Shown here: positions 17,301-25,918 of the stretch, one piece after another
How positions within the stretch are numbered: position 1 is the stretch's first letter
Layout of the letters: the number at the start of each line of letters is the position of its first letter
Assembly: GCF_014530035.1 (NCBI RefSeq)
Contig: NZ_JACVMX010000011.1
Span: forward strand, 1 to 64,000
Source of the DNA: Leucobacter sp. cx-328
GTDB lineage: Bacteria; Actinomycetota; Actinomycetes; Actinomycetales; Microbacteriaceae
Length of the DNA: 64,000 nt
Direction of reading: 5' to 3'
Position numbers and translations under genes: made by a program
Notes under the pieces: generated by a model
The model's database searches: none
Seen by the model: the letters and a program-made list of their open reading frames with translations, nothing else
What the model was told of the DNA's origin: nothing

Positions 17301-18779
17301 TTACGCGGTGAGGTTTAATGCAGCTGCGGTACGAGCGAGCGATGCCGCTGCTGCGTCTGCGTCTGCGTTAAGGTCTTCGCCGATCGAGGGGATCTGCTTC
17401 TTGAACTGTGCCTTCCAGCTCTGCTGGTACTGCTCAGGGAAGCACTTCTCGAGGACACCGAGCATTGCGCTGACGGCGGTCGAAGCGCCGGGCGATGCAC
17501 CGAGGAGACCCGAGATCGAGCCTTCGCCACCGGTGATGACCTCGGTACCGAACTGAAGAATGCCGCCCTTGACGGGGTCCTTCTTCATGACCTGCACGCG
17601 CTGGCCAGCGGTAATCATTTCCCAGTCCGCGGTACGTGCGGTGGGCATGTACTCGCGGAGGGTGTTCATCTGCTTCTCACGGCTCGCGAGGAGCTCGGTG
17701 AGGAGGTACTTCTCGAGCGACCACTGGGTCAGACCGACCTTGATCATCGGGCCAAGGTTGTGCAGGCGGATCGAACCGGGGAGGTCCCACCACGAGCCCT
17801 TCTTCAGGAAGTTGGGGCTGAAGCCTGCGTACGGGCCGAAGAGCAGGCTCTCTTCACCGTCGATGATGCGGGTGTCGAGGTGCGGAACCGACATCGGCGG
17901 AGCGCCGACGGCTGCCTTGCCGTACACCTTTGCATTGTGGTGCTTGACGATCTCGGGGTTCGAGGTCTTGAGGAACTTGCCCGAGATGGGGAAGCCGCCG
18001 AAGCCCTTGATCTCGGGGATACCCGAAGACTGGAGGAGCTGGAGTGCGCCACCGCCACCGCCAACAAACACGAAGCGTGCGTTGGTAATGGTGCGGCCGT
18101 GGCCGTTGAGGTTGCGGGCGAATACGTCCCAGGTACCGTCCTTGCGACGCTTCAGCTTGCGCACGCGGTGACCCATGTGCATTGCTGCACCGTTCTCAAC
18201 GAGCTTGTCGAAGAGCTGACGGGTGACCGAACCGAAGTCGACGTCGGTGCCGCTGACCGAACGGGTCGCTGCGATCGCTTCGCTCTTGTCGCGGCGGTCG
18301 ATGAGGAGCGGCGCCCATTCAGCGACTACAGCGGGGTCATCGCTGAACTCGATGTTCGAGAAGAGCGGCTGAGTCTTCAGCAGCTCGTAACGACGACGAA
18401 GGTAATCAACGTTCTCTTCTCCACGCACGAAAGTCATGTGCGGAGTGGGGTTGATGAAGCTCGTCGGCTCGCCAAGGGTGCCCTGCTCAACAAGCGAGGA
18501 CCACCACTCACGAGACAGCTGGAACTGCTCATTGATGTCGATCGCCTTGTCGGCGGAAAGCTCGCCGTTCTTGCCCTCGGGCATGTAGTTGAGCTCGCAA
18601 AGCGCAGCGTGACCAGTGCCCGCGTTGTTCCACGCGTTGGTGCTCTCCGTTGCGACCTGGTTGCGAGACTCGAAAATCTCAATGCTCCAGTCGGGCTGAA
18701 CCTGCTTGATCAGGGTGCCGAGCGTAGCGCTCATTACACCGCCGCCAATGAGGACGACATCTACCGTGTTCTTACTCAC
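17301..18779 (-). CDS. mqo: Malate:quinone oxidoreductase
   Basis: A 492-residue FAD-dependent, membrane-associated enzyme that oxidises malate to oxaloacetate and passes electrons to the quinone pool, an alternative to malate dehydrogenase. The N-terminal FAD-binding motif is VVLIGGGVMSATLGT, followed by the typical NAGTGHAALCELNY segment; the C-terminus has GEGSISGLLGASPGASTAV, all as in Mqo. The GTG start is 6 bases after TAGAAT (18786-18791), consistent with a leaderless transcript. It follows radA with only 15 bases between them but has its own promoter box. Confidence 0.96.
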   Translation of the reverse strand: MSKNTVDVVLIGGGVMSATLGTLIKQVQPDWSIEIFESRNQVATESTNAWNNAGTGHAALCELNYMPEGKNGELSADKAIDINEQFQLSREWWSSLVEQGTLGEPTSFINPTPHMTFVRGEENVDYLRRRYELLKTQPLFSNIEFSDDPAVVAEWAPLLIDRRDKSEAIAATRSVSGTDVDFGSVTRQLFDKLVENGAAMHMGHRVRKLKRRKDGTWDVFARNLNGHGRTITNARFVFVGGGGGALQLLQSSGIPEIKGFGGFPISGKFLKTSNPEIVKHHNAKVYGKAAVGAPPMSVPHLDTRIIDGEESLLFGPYAGFSPNFLKKGSWWDLPGSIRLHNLGPMIKVGLTQWSLEKYLLTELLASREKQMNTLREYMPTARTADWEMITAGQRVQVMKKDPVKGGILQFGTEVITGGEGSISGLLGASPGASTAVSAMLGVLEKCFPEQYQQSWKAQFKKQIPSIGEDLNADADAAAASLARTAAALNLTA

Positions 18780-18794
18780 AATGTGATTCTACCC

Positions 18795-20114
18795 CTAGCT
18801 CGCAAGTCGTCGCGCCTCTGCCAGATTTCCGGCACTCGCATCGATGATTCTGGTGTAGCCCAATCGGCTTGCCTCGTTGGCACGTTGCGTCCCAGAAGTG
18901 ACGGGGCGGATCTCGCCTGCGAGACTCAATTCCCCGAATGCCGCGAGCTCGTGGGACAGCGGTGTGTCTGTCGCTGCGGAGACAATTGCGAGCGCAATGG
19001 CCAGGTCTGCCGCTGGTTCTACAAGCCTTACGCCGCCGACAGTCGAGACGTACACGTCTTGATCATGCAACCGGACACCTGCTCGACGCTCGAGCACCGC
19101 AAGGATCATCGCAACACGTGACGGATCGACCCCACTCGTAACGCGTCGCGGGTTGGGCGTCGCGCTCTTGGCGACGAGCGCCTGAATCTCTGCTGGGAGC
19201 GCGCGACGCCCTTCCATCGAGACTGTTGTGCAGGTGCCACTCACCGGCCCCGAACTCTGACTGAGGAACAGCCCGCTTGGGTCTGCAACCTCGCGAATGC
19301 CGTCGCCTGCCATCTCGAAGCAGCCGACCTCGTCGGTTGGGCCGAATCGGTTCTTCAGGGTTCGCAGGAATCGCAGCGAAGTGTTGGCGTCACCTTCGAA
19401 GTGGCAAACAACATCAACAAGGTGCTCCAGCAATCGCGGGCCAGCAATACTGCCGTCCTTCGTGACGTGGCCAACGAGGAACACGGGGATTCCCCGGTCC
19501 TTGGCTACCCGGATAAGCGCAGCGGCCACCTCACGCACCTGTGAGGTGCCACCGGCGATGCCGTCGATCTGGTCACTCACGAGTGTCTGTACGGAGTCGA
19601 CCACGAGGAACGCAGGCTGCACCTCATCGATGTGCCCCAAGACCGTCGAGAGGTCAGTCTCACTTGCGAGGTAGAGCGTCTCTTCGAGTGCTCCCGTGCG
19701 CTCCGCACGCATGCGGATCTGCCCCGTCGATTCTTCGCCACTCGCGTAGAGCACCTTTGCTCCGAGACTCGCAATACGCGCGGCCACGTCGAGCAGCAGC
19801 GTCGACTTTCCGACGCCCGGTTCGCCTGAGAACAGCACCGCTGCGCCGGGTACGATGCCTCCGCCAAGCACGCGGTCGAGCTCGCCGATGGTCGTCGGGC
19901 GGTGCGCAACGCTCGTTGAGTCGAGCTGAGTAATCGGCAGCGCACGGCGCGAATCACTGGGTCGGGTGACACGAGTGGTCTTGGCAAGTGAGGCACCGGT
20001 GCTGCCGCGCTCTTCTACGGTGTTCCACTGCTGGCACTCCCCGCAGCGGCCGACCCACTTAGTGGTCTGCCACCCACACTGGGTGCATGCGTATGCCGCG
20101 CTTGTTTTTGCCAT
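18795..20114 (-). CDS. radA: DNA repair protein RadA
   Basis: This 439-residue RecA-like ATPase promotes branch migration in recombinational repair. The N-terminal C4 zinc finger (Cys10, Cys13, Cys24, Cys27), Walker A GEPGVGKST at residues 97-105, the RadA-specific KNRFG motif and a C-terminal Lon-protease-like domain are all present. I start at the ATG at 20114 (MAKTSAAYAC), 6 bases after TACGCT (20121-20126). The frame stays open to 20324, but that would run through the tRNA gene. It is upstream of mqo on the same strand. Confidence 0.96.
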   Translation of the reverse strand: MAKTSAAYACTQCGWQTTKWVGRCGECQQWNTVEERGSTGASLAKTTRVTRPSDSRRALPITQLDSTSVAHRPTTIGELDRVLGGGIVPGAAVLFSGEPGVGKSTLLLDVAARIASLGAKVLYASGEESTGQIRMRAERTGALEETLYLASETDLSTVLGHIDEVQPAFLVVDSVQTLVSDQIDGIAGGTSQVREVAAALIRVAKDRGIPVFLVGHVTKDGSIAGPRLLEHLVDVVCHFEGDANTSLRFLRTLKNRFGPTDEVGCFEMAGDGIREVADPSGLFLSQSSGPVSGTCTTVSMEGRRALPAEIQALVAKSATPNPRRVTSGVDPSRVAMILAVLERRAGVRLHDQDVYVSTVGGVRLVEPAADLAIALAIVSAATDTPLSHELAAFGELSLAGEIRPVTSGTQRANEASRLGYTRIIDASAGNLAEARRLAS

Positions 20115-20232
20115 GTTTTGAGCGTAGCTGGGACCACTGACATTTGAACTGAGCGTGACCCGTTGCGGATTTTTTGAAGAAATATCGCTCTCGATTCGCG
20201 TCGCGGCGCAAACATCCCCTAAAGTCGTTCTT

Positions 20233-20320
20233 GGTGACGTGTCCGAGCGGCCGAAGGTGCAACACTCGAAATGTTGTGTGTAGTGACCCTGCACCGCGGG
20301 TTCAAATCCCGCCGTCACCG
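20233..20320 (+). tRNA. tRNA-Ser(CGA), copy 1
   Basis: An 88-base serine tRNA with a long variable arm. Acceptor arms GGTGACG (20233-20239) and CGTCACC (20313-20319) pair fully, discriminator G20320 is followed by an encoded CCA (20321-20323), the anticodon stem CAACA/TGTTG holds loop CTCGAAA with anticodon CGA, and the T arm is GCGGG-TTCAAAT-CCCGC. An identical gene is at 31984-32071. Both share CTCGATTCGC about 42 bases upstream and a TAAAGT/TAATCT -10-like box. Confidence 0.95.
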
Positions 20321-20379
20321 CCACTAAAAATCCCCGTCTCCTGGGTTTCCAGTTGAGACGGGGATTTTCTTTGCCCGAA
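20311..20379 (+). repeat. att-like direct repeat, left copy (tRNA-Ser 3' end plus terminator)
   Basis: From GCCGTCACCGCCAC in the tRNA 3' end through the terminator to TTTGCCCGAA, this 69-base stretch recurs at 22084-22153 with one substitution and one added T. The 3' end of a tRNA is the classic integration target of mobile islands, so the two copies look like attL and attR of the 1.77 kb insert between them. No integrase is present. Confidence 0.6.
20327..20368. terminator. Terminator of tRNA-Ser copy 1
   Basis: AAAATCCCCGTCTC (20327-20340) pairs with GAGACGGGGATTTT (20355-20368) over 14 bp, with an inner CTGG/CCAG pair in the loop, immediately after the tRNA CCA. The same hairpin follows the other two repeat copies. 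Confidence 0.85.
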
Positions 20380-20469
20380 CTACGGTTGCAGCGATCGGGT
20401 GTATGGCGGACGGCTACAGAACTACGGACTCGCGATGGTTGTCATTACGACAAGATCGCCCAGCACCCG

Positions 20470-20787
20470 TTAGCCAAGTTTTGGTCTGCCACGACCAAAT
20501 ACAACAAGACATACGAGCCCGATCTGAACAACAAGAACACCGCATACGATCAACCCTGTTCCGCATATTGGCAGCCAAGTAATCTGTTCAACGCTGACGA
20601 TCAGGGGCTCTCTTCCGGAGTAGTCAAACCAAAGTTTTTCGCGGGGCAACAGCAGGAGCACGAAACCGCCTACTGCCATGCAGAGGCCAAGCGCCGCGAG
20701 ACCCAAACATCTCAACATCTGTTTGTCCGGAGGAAGCGTCCCAGTCACCTCTATGTCATTCCCAGAAATCAGTGCTGGCTCTTCCAT
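20470..20787 (-). CDS. Small two-helix membrane protein, partner of the 393-residue exported protein
   Basis: Not recognised. About 105 residues with two predicted membrane helices (CLGLAALGLCMAVGGFVLLLL and LPICGTGLIVCGVLVVQIGL) and a short basic C-terminus. I start at the ATG at 20787, which forms a TAATG stop-start overlap with the upstream gene; an in-frame ATG at 20802 inside that gene is an alternative. The TAATG junction implies coupled translation. Composition is low-GC and the gene is inside the tRNA-bounded insert. It mirrors the coupled membrane gene at 12321-12644. Confidence 0.72.
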   Translation of the reverse strand: MEEPALISGNDIEVTGTLPPDKQMLRCLGLAALGLCMAVGGFVLLLLPREKLWFDYSGREPLIVSVEQITWLPICGTGLIVCGVLVVQIGLVCLVVFGRGRPKLG

Positions 20788-21968
20788 TAGTTGACTTTGC
20801 ATTTAAAAAGCTCAGGCGAAGGACTGAACGCGCGTTTAGTTGGAGAGGTCGAGACTTTCGTATGTTTCGTTCGGGCTCCCACGGTGTAGCGTTTCCACTT
20901 TTCGACTCTGTATGTGTAAAAATCGCCGACCGCGTACACGTTGTAATGAATGTCCGCCTTGTTCGTTTTATAGGTTTGACTTGTACACGAGACAGAGACA
21001 TTAACTTGGGAACCGCTCTCAACTCCTAGACGAGCGGCTACCGCACCACGCGAGATTCCCACCTCAGTTTGAATAGTTCGATACGCAGAAAGCCCCCGCT
21101 TCACGGAGCAGCTTCCGGCCCCAATACCGATAATGCATCCACCAATGCGCTGATCATAATTGGGTTGTGCTCGCTGGCGCCTAATGTCTATGACCTTGTA
21201 ATAGAAATGACGAGCACGCACGACGGGGTCCGCGACGACAGGAAACGCGTCTGGTTGAACACTCGCGATGTCTACCAGCTGAAAGACCTTTTCCCCTTCG
21301 AACTCGAATCTCGTCGGTACCGACTGCCCCAAAGCGTCAAATGCCCACGGGGGATCTATGCTCGCTGTTTCATTGTCTTCGGCGTCCAGCACCAAGAACC
21401 CTCCATCGTCCTGAGGAACAATTCGGCCGCCATTCCCTGATGAGAAACCGTATTCGAGCCTGCTAGGCGCATCCGCGGATTCCATAACTACCAAGACTCG
21501 CAGGTCCCCACTTTCCATTATTTGAGGGATGAAGACCACATCATCTTCATTTTCAATCTGGGCAATCCCCGAACTGGAGGAAATCTGGCTTTGGTCTGTG
21601 ACAGGTAGCGTGACCCGCACTTCCGAACCTTCTTCGTTCCGCATAACTATGTCTTCAAGTGGGTCGCTCGAAATCTCAATTTCTACACCGTCAAAGTTCT
21701 CAACGAACATCCCTGGTGTTTCATCGTGGTTGAGCTCAATTACGCCTTCCAAAAGCCCAACACCCTCAGGGTCAACAGAGGTCTCAAGGATGTCAGCGAT
21801 ATCAGCCTTTCCAGATTCAGCCGCTTCTGTGCCACGCATGTGCGATTCGGCTCTGCCTTCGTCCAAGTCCTGGCCGTGTCGAGGTTCATCCACCGCCAAG
21901 GGCAGGAAGAGACTCAAGGCGCTCACAATTCCAACTGATACCAGGGGTCTACAACGCATAAGATTCAT
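20787..21968 (-). CDS. Large exported protein of the tRNA-Ser insert
   Basis: Not assigned to a named family. The 393-residue product has a signal-peptide-like start (MNLMRCRPLVSVGIVSALSLFLPLA) and an acidic region to about residue 190. Next come the segments GGFLVLDAEDNETASIDPPWAFDA, FEFEGEKVFQLVD and FPVVADP, a signature I have seen in actinobacterial exported proteins of unknown function. The last 130 residues are basic and beta-like. AAAGGA lies 3 bases before the ATG. The gene is much lower in GC than radA or the synthetase beyond it, and lies between tRNA-derived repeats, so it was probably acquired. A secreted effector with the membrane protein as partner is a hypothesis. Confidence 0.72.
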   Translation of the reverse strand: MNLMRCRPLVSVGIVSALSLFLPLAVDEPRHGQDLDEGRAESHMRGTEAAESGKADIADILETSVDPEGVGLLEGVIELNHDETPGMFVENFDGVEIEISSDPLEDIVMRNEEGSEVRVTLPVTDQSQISSSSGIAQIENEDDVVFIPQIMESGDLRVLVVMESADAPSRLEYGFSSGNGGRIVPQDDGGFLVLDAEDNETASIDPPWAFDALGQSVPTRFEFEGEKVFQLVDIASVQPDAFPVVADPVVRARHFYYKVIDIRRQRAQPNYDQRIGGCIIGIGAGSCSVKRGLSAYRTIQTEVGISRGAVAARLGVESGSQVNVSVSCTSQTYKTNKADIHYNVYAVGDFYTYRVEKWKRYTVGARTKHTKVSTSPTKRAFSPSPELFKCKVN

Positions 21969-22083
21969 CAGTTCCTTTCTTACCCCCAGTTAAAAAGGCT
22001 ATTCGGAGCGTTGAACGCCAGGTGAAATTGCATCAAAGTGCCGCGATCTGACGAAGGATGGCCATAGCTCTGAAAAGTCGGCC

Positions 22084-22153
22084 GCCGTCACCGCCACGAA
22101 AAATCCCCGTCTCCTGGGTTTCCAGTTGAGACGGGGATTTTTCTTTGCCCGAA
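22084..22153 (+). repeat. att-like direct repeat, right copy
   Basis: GCCGTCACCGCCAC (22084-22097), the last 14 bases of the tRNA-Ser 3' region with CCA, is followed by the same terminator hairpin (22100-22141) and TTTGCCCGAA as at 20311-20379. The rest of the tRNA is absent; unrelated sequence precedes it. This marks the right end of the insert and probably the original downstream flank of the tRNA. Confidence 0.6.
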
Positions 22154-22229
22154 ACGGCAATAAGCCCTCTGCCCGGCCGCCCGGCTGGCGGGAACCTATT
22201 GGGCACCCAGCTGGCCAGCCAGCGAGGTG

Positions 22230-23549
22230 TTAGTACGTCGTAGCGTACGCGTCGTAGCGCGCCTCAGGGGTCATCGCCTCAACGCGTGCAATCTCCGCAC
22301 GCTTCACGAGCAAGAAGGTGTCGACGAAGTCCTTCGCGAACCAACTGCGCACGGTTTCGCTCTGTTCAAACGCAACGAGCGCTTCCTCGAGGGTGACGGG
22401 AAGCGGGCGGATGCCGTATTCCTCGCGCTGCTCAGCAGTGAAGTCGCTCGACTCGCCACTCACGATCGTGGGCGAAGCGAGGCCTTCACGAATGCCTTCG
22501 AGTCCTGCGCGAATGATGCAGCCGAGCACGAGCCAGGGGTTCGACGTCGCATCGGCCGCGCGGTACTCAAGGTTGTACTGCTTCTGGTGGTTCGCGCCGG
22601 GGAGGTCGAACAGCGGGCAGATACGCAGCAGCGCTTCACGGTTGTTTTCGCCAAGGAAGACGCCGCCTGCGCTCCACCGGTTGGGCGCGAGACGCTCGTA
22701 AGAGAGCGGCGCTGAGGCAGCGATCGCTTGGTACTGCTCCGCATACTTGAGAATGCCAGCGGCGAACGACCCTGCAACCTCCGAGAGGCCACCGGGACGC
22801 GTCTGATCGTAGGTGACGAAACGCTCTTCTTCGTCGCGCAGGCTGACGTGTACGTGCACGCCGTTGCCTCCACCGTTCTCCTCAATGATGGGCGAGAAGG
22901 TGATGGCTTTGCCGAGCGAGCTTGCAACGTGGCGCGTGATCTCACGCAGGTAGACCGCGCGGTCGGCAGCGACGAGTGCATTTGCGGGTGCCAGCGTGAT
23001 TTCGAATTGGTTGCGACCGAATTCGGGAAGCCACATCTCGGGGTCAAGACCAGCGTCGAACAGTGCAGCAACAAGGCGACCGCCGAGCTCTTCTTCTTCA
23101 AGGTACGACTCGAGCGAGAACGGGGTGTTGACGGGACTGCCGTTGTCATCGAGGAGCATGAATTCGTGTTCGAAAGAAGACACAACGCTCAGACCGGTCT
23201 CGTTCTTGAGGTCTGCGATGGCGCGCTTCAGGAAGGTGCGCGGATCGCACTCCCAGGGCTTACCCTCAATCGTGTGGATGTCGGCCAGCACCATGGTGGT
23301 CTGCTCGCCGTTCTCGCCGAGCGCAACCGATGCGATGCTCGAGACGTCAGGCATAAGGCGCAGGTCACCGACCGAACCGAAGGGGTTTGGGGTAACGATG
23401 CTGCCAAACGCGTCGATTGCGAGGTTGGCAGGTACCCAACCGCAACCGGTGCCAAGGTACTTCTGCAGGTCTTGCTGAGGGAAAGCTCGGCCACGCGCCT
23501 TTGCAGCCAGGTCTGCGGTCAGAATGATTCCAAGTGGTTCTTTTCGCAC
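22230..23549 (-). CDS. Glutamine synthetase-like gamma-glutamyl-amine ligase
   Basis: A 439-residue member of the glutamine synthetase superfamily, closer in look to PuuA and actinobacterial GlnA3/GlnA4 than to nitrogen-assimilating GlnA: an ADIHTIEGKPWECDPR N-terminal part, FEHEFMLLD metal site, FGRNQFEI, GGGNGVHVHVSLRD ATP/metal region and LAPNRWSAGG. Such enzymes attach glutamate to an amine with ATP as the first step of amine breakdown. The GTG at 23549 has AAGGAA 6 bases upstream; the frame extends to 23657 but without family sequence. It lies 165 bases after the RpiR gene, last in the amine operon region. The amine is unknown; polyamines or ethanolamine are options. Confidence 0.85.
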   Translation of the reverse strand: MRKEPLGIILTADLAAKARGRAFPQQDLQKYLGTGCGWVPANLAIDAFGSIVTPNPFGSVGDLRLMPDVSSIASVALGENGEQTTMVLADIHTIEGKPWECDPRTFLKRAIADLKNETGLSVVSSFEHEFMLLDDNGSPVNTPFSLESYLEEEELGGRLVAALFDAGLDPEMWLPEFGRNQFEITLAPANALVAADRAVYLREITRHVASSLGKAITFSPIIEENGGGNGVHVHVSLRDEEERFVTYDQTRPGGLSEVAGSFAAGILKYAEQYQAIAASAPLSYERLAPNRWSAGGVFLGENNREALLRICPLFDLPGANHQKQYNLEYRAADATSNPWLVLGCIIRAGLEGIREGLASPTIVSGESSDFTAEQREEYGIRPLPVTLEEALVAFEQSETVRSWFAKDFVDTFLLVKRAEIARVEAMTPEARYDAYATTY

Positions 23550-23714
23550 TGTGATTCCTTCGTTGTATTTCTCGTGCCGTGGATCGCTACGTTGCTGATG
23601 ATCCGCGAACTTCTGTGTGGGTCTTGTGGTGTTCACGATCCGGCCGGCCACACTCATTGTGGCCTGGGGGATGGGAAAATCTGATGTTGATGTCGCTGGG
23701 TTACCCCAGCTGGG

Positions 23715-24569
23715 TTACTCCCAGGAGTCGAACGCCTGGATTCTGCCGAGGGGTGCTGAACCGAGCGCGCCGACAACAGCGGCGACAAGCATCTCGGTGA
23801 GCGCGAGCGAGGGGACAAGGGAGTCGAACGGGCTTGGTGCTTCCACCGAGGCAGACAGCAAGAGATCCGCATGTTTCGCCGCTGGTGAGAGCCACGGGTC
23901 TGTGATGAGCACAGTCTTCACACGGCTTTCTTTTGCGCGCGCAAAGAATTCGATCGTGCTGCTCTGGTACCTACGGAAGTCGAACCCGATCAGCACATCT
24001 CTCGGACCAAAGTCGAGGAGGGCGAGGGACTTGTCTGATTCAACACGACCGACGAAGTGCACATCCGGTCGCAGCATTCGCAGGTGCATGGTGAGGTACT
24101 CGGCGAGCATGCTGCTGTAGCGTCCACCGACCGTCCAAATTCGAAGCTTCGGGTTTGCCAGTAGCGCGACAACGTCGTCGAACTCGGTATCTGGAACCTC
24201 TGTAAAGGTGCCAGAGAGTTCCCGCGTGAAGACGGTGTTTGCCTGGGCAAGCAAATGATCGTCGCTACGGGTGGTGCCGCTCTTAGCCTCGTACATGTCC
24301 ATCGGCGAAGCATTGCGCTGTGAGATTTCCTCGCGCAGCTGCTCCTGCATTTGGGGGTACGAGTGCAGGCCGATCCGCGACAGCATACGGAGCACCGAGG
24401 GAGCGCTCACGCTCGCCCGTTCCGCGAGCTTCGCTACCGGTTCAAGACCGGCAACCGGGTAGTCCGCAATCAACGCGCGTGCGACCTTCTTCTCTGAAGG
24501 ACTCATGGTGTCGAGATTCTTTTTCAGAATCCCGGCGAGCGTCTGATTGTCGGTTGCGTGATTCTCCAT
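23715..24569 (-). CDS. RpiR/MurR family regulator (amine operon)
   Basis: A 284-residue transcription factor with an N-terminal RpiR helix-turn-helix (SPSEKKVARALIADYP, VAKLAERASVSAPSVLRMLSRIG, about residues 20-75) and a C-terminal SIS domain that normally senses phosphosugars. Here it sits inside an amine catabolic operon, 11 bases after the aminotransferase gene, which is unusual for the ligand class. AAAGGAAAGG precedes the ATG at 24569. A perfect palindrome at 29893-29907 upstream of the operon is its likely operator. A related protein is encoded at 44376-45269; both share the motif WxTGGRYSxxLAEYL-like in the SIS domain. Confidence 0.88.
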   Translation of the reverse strand: MENHATDNQTLAGILKKNLDTMSPSEKKVARALIADYPVAGLEPVAKLAERASVSAPSVLRMLSRIGLHSYPQMQEQLREEISQRNASPMDMYEAKSGTTRSDDHLLAQANTVFTRELSGTFTEVPDTEFDDVVALLANPKLRIWTVGGRYSSMLAEYLTMHLRMLRPDVHFVGRVESDKSLALLDFGPRDVLIGFDFRRYQSSTIEFFARAKESRVKTVLITDPWLSPAAKHADLLLSASVEAPSPFDSLVPSLALTEMLVAAVVGALGSAPLGRIQAFDSWE

Positions 24570-24580
24570 TGCCTTTCCTT

Positions 24581-25918
24581 TCACCAACCTAGGTATGGTG
24601 CGATATCGGCATCGGTGACGAGGCCGTCTCGCACGTCCGCGATGGCGCGGGTGAGGGTCTCACACGCGCGTTCAACGTCTTGCGCACTGAGGTTCAACGG
24701 CGGCGTCAGCTCAATCACATTGCCGCGTACGAGGTAGCACACGACCCCGAGCTGCCACATGCGGAAGATCACGCGCCGCGTGAATTCAGCTGCGGCGGTC
24801 AGATCTTCGGGGGTGCGCGGATCAATGAGCTCAATGCCGAGGCTCAGGCCGAGGCCACGAATCTCAAGAATCTCCGGGCGCTGCGCCTGCGCCTCGCGAA
24901 TCAGGGTGCGGAACTGCTCGCCACGTTCAAGTGCGTTCGCAGCGAGGCCTTCCGACTCGATCACGTTCAGCACCGCAAGGCCTGCCGCAGCTGCAATCGA
25001 GTTGCCAGCCGTGGTCAAGAGTGTGCTGGCTGGCGCGACGTCAAGCACCCAAGCCGGCCCGGTCACTGCTGACAGTGGCAGGCCGCCGCCAAGCGACTTC
25101 CCAAAGGTCACCAGATCGGGAATGACTCCCTCATGCGAAAAGCCGTGCCACTTGCCTGTGCGGCCGAGGCCAATCTTCACTTCGTCGCAGATCAACAGGG
25201 CTCCTGCCGCCTTGGCACGCTCTGCAACACCCGCGAGGAACCCTGCCGGCGGCACCAGTACGCCGCCATCGGACTGCATCGGTTCGACAATCACCGCAGC
25301 GATGCTGCCGTCAGCCAGTGCAATATCGAGCGCGGACAACACGGTGTCGCGCGTCTGAGCGTCGCGATCCGCGTCCCCCGTTGCAACAGGGAATTCGAGC
25401 AGGCGTGTGCCCGCCGCAGCGGGAAGTCCGTCAGCAATGAAGACGCCGCTCACTTGCTGCGCCGCTCCGAATCCACCGTGGTATCCGCCGGCGAAGGCGA
25501 CTACGCCAGGCTTACCAGTCGCAGCACGTGCCGCTGCGAGTGCTGCAGAGTTAGCATCGGTGCCGGAGTGCCCGAGAATGACGCGCTGGTCCCCAGGAAC
25601 GGCTGCGGGCACAATACTCAGGAGCTTCTCCGCAAGCGCGGTCGCCGCGGGACTCATCGCTGAGAGCACACTCGCACTCCCGCCAGCAGCCGCAGCTTCC
25701 TGCACGGCCGCCACCACCAGCGGATGCGCATGACCAACGCCGTTGGCGCCCCAGGCTGCCGAAAGGTCGAGCAGCGCGCGGCCAGTGTGATCGGTGACCT
25801 CACTACCGCTCGCCGAGGCGATACTCAGCGGGAAAAAGCGAAGCTTTTGGTTTGCCCCGATGAGCTTCGCGTCTCGCTCTGGCAACGCAGCCGTGCCGAG
25901 TTCAGTTTCGATAGTCAT
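24581..25918 (-). CDS. Class III aminotransferase
   Basis: A roughly 445-residue PLP enzyme of the omega-amino/4-aminobutyrate aminotransferase fold type I group. The cofactor lysine is in TFGKSLGGGLPLS, preceded by ICDEVKIGLGRTGK, with GHSGTDANSAALAAAR near residue 115. It should move an amino group from an amine or omega-amino acid to a 2-oxo acid, analogous to PuuE in putrescine breakdown. The ATG at 25918 shares one base with the stop codon of the M20 gene (TGATG), so translation is coupled; a GTG one codon upstream is also possible. Confidence 0.9.
   Translation of the reverse strand: MTIETELGTAALPERDAKLIGANQKLRFFPLSIASASGSEVTDHTGRALLDLSAAWGANGVGHAHPLVVAAVQEAAAAGGSASVLSAMSPAATALAEKLLSIVPAAVPGDQRVILGHSGTDANSAALAAARAATGKPGVVAFAGGYHGGFGAAQQVSGVFIADGLPAAAGTRLLEFPVATGDADRDAQTRDTVLSALDIALADGSIAAVIVEPMQSDGGVLVPPAGFLAGVAERAKAAGALLICDEVKIGLGRTGKWHGFSHEGVIPDLVTFGKSLGGGLPLSAVTGPAWVLDVAPASTLLTTAGNSIAAAAGLAVLNVIESEGLAANALERGEQFRTLIREAQAQRPEILEIRGLGLSLGIELIDPRTPEDLTAAAEFTRRVIFRMWQLGVVCYLVRGNVIELTPPLNLSAQDVERACETLTRAIADVRDGLVTDADIAPYLGW

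Noticed and set aside
20115-20324. Upstream extension of radA through the tRNA-Ser gene
   Set aside because: The frame stays open, but it would translate the antisense of the tRNA; the normal RadA start MAKTSAAYAC is at 20114 next to a promoter box. A matching extension of 75 codons opposite the second tRNA is equally spurious.
22084-22097. Third tRNA-Ser gene at the right repeat
   Set aside because: Only the last 14 bases of the tRNA 3' end are present; no anticodon arm, D arm or T arm precedes them, so it is an att-like remnant and not a gene.
20311-22153. Prophage or integrative element with its own integrase
   Set aside because: No integrase, transposase, phage or conjugation gene is present in the insert or beside it; only a remnant or trans-mobilised island can be claimed.
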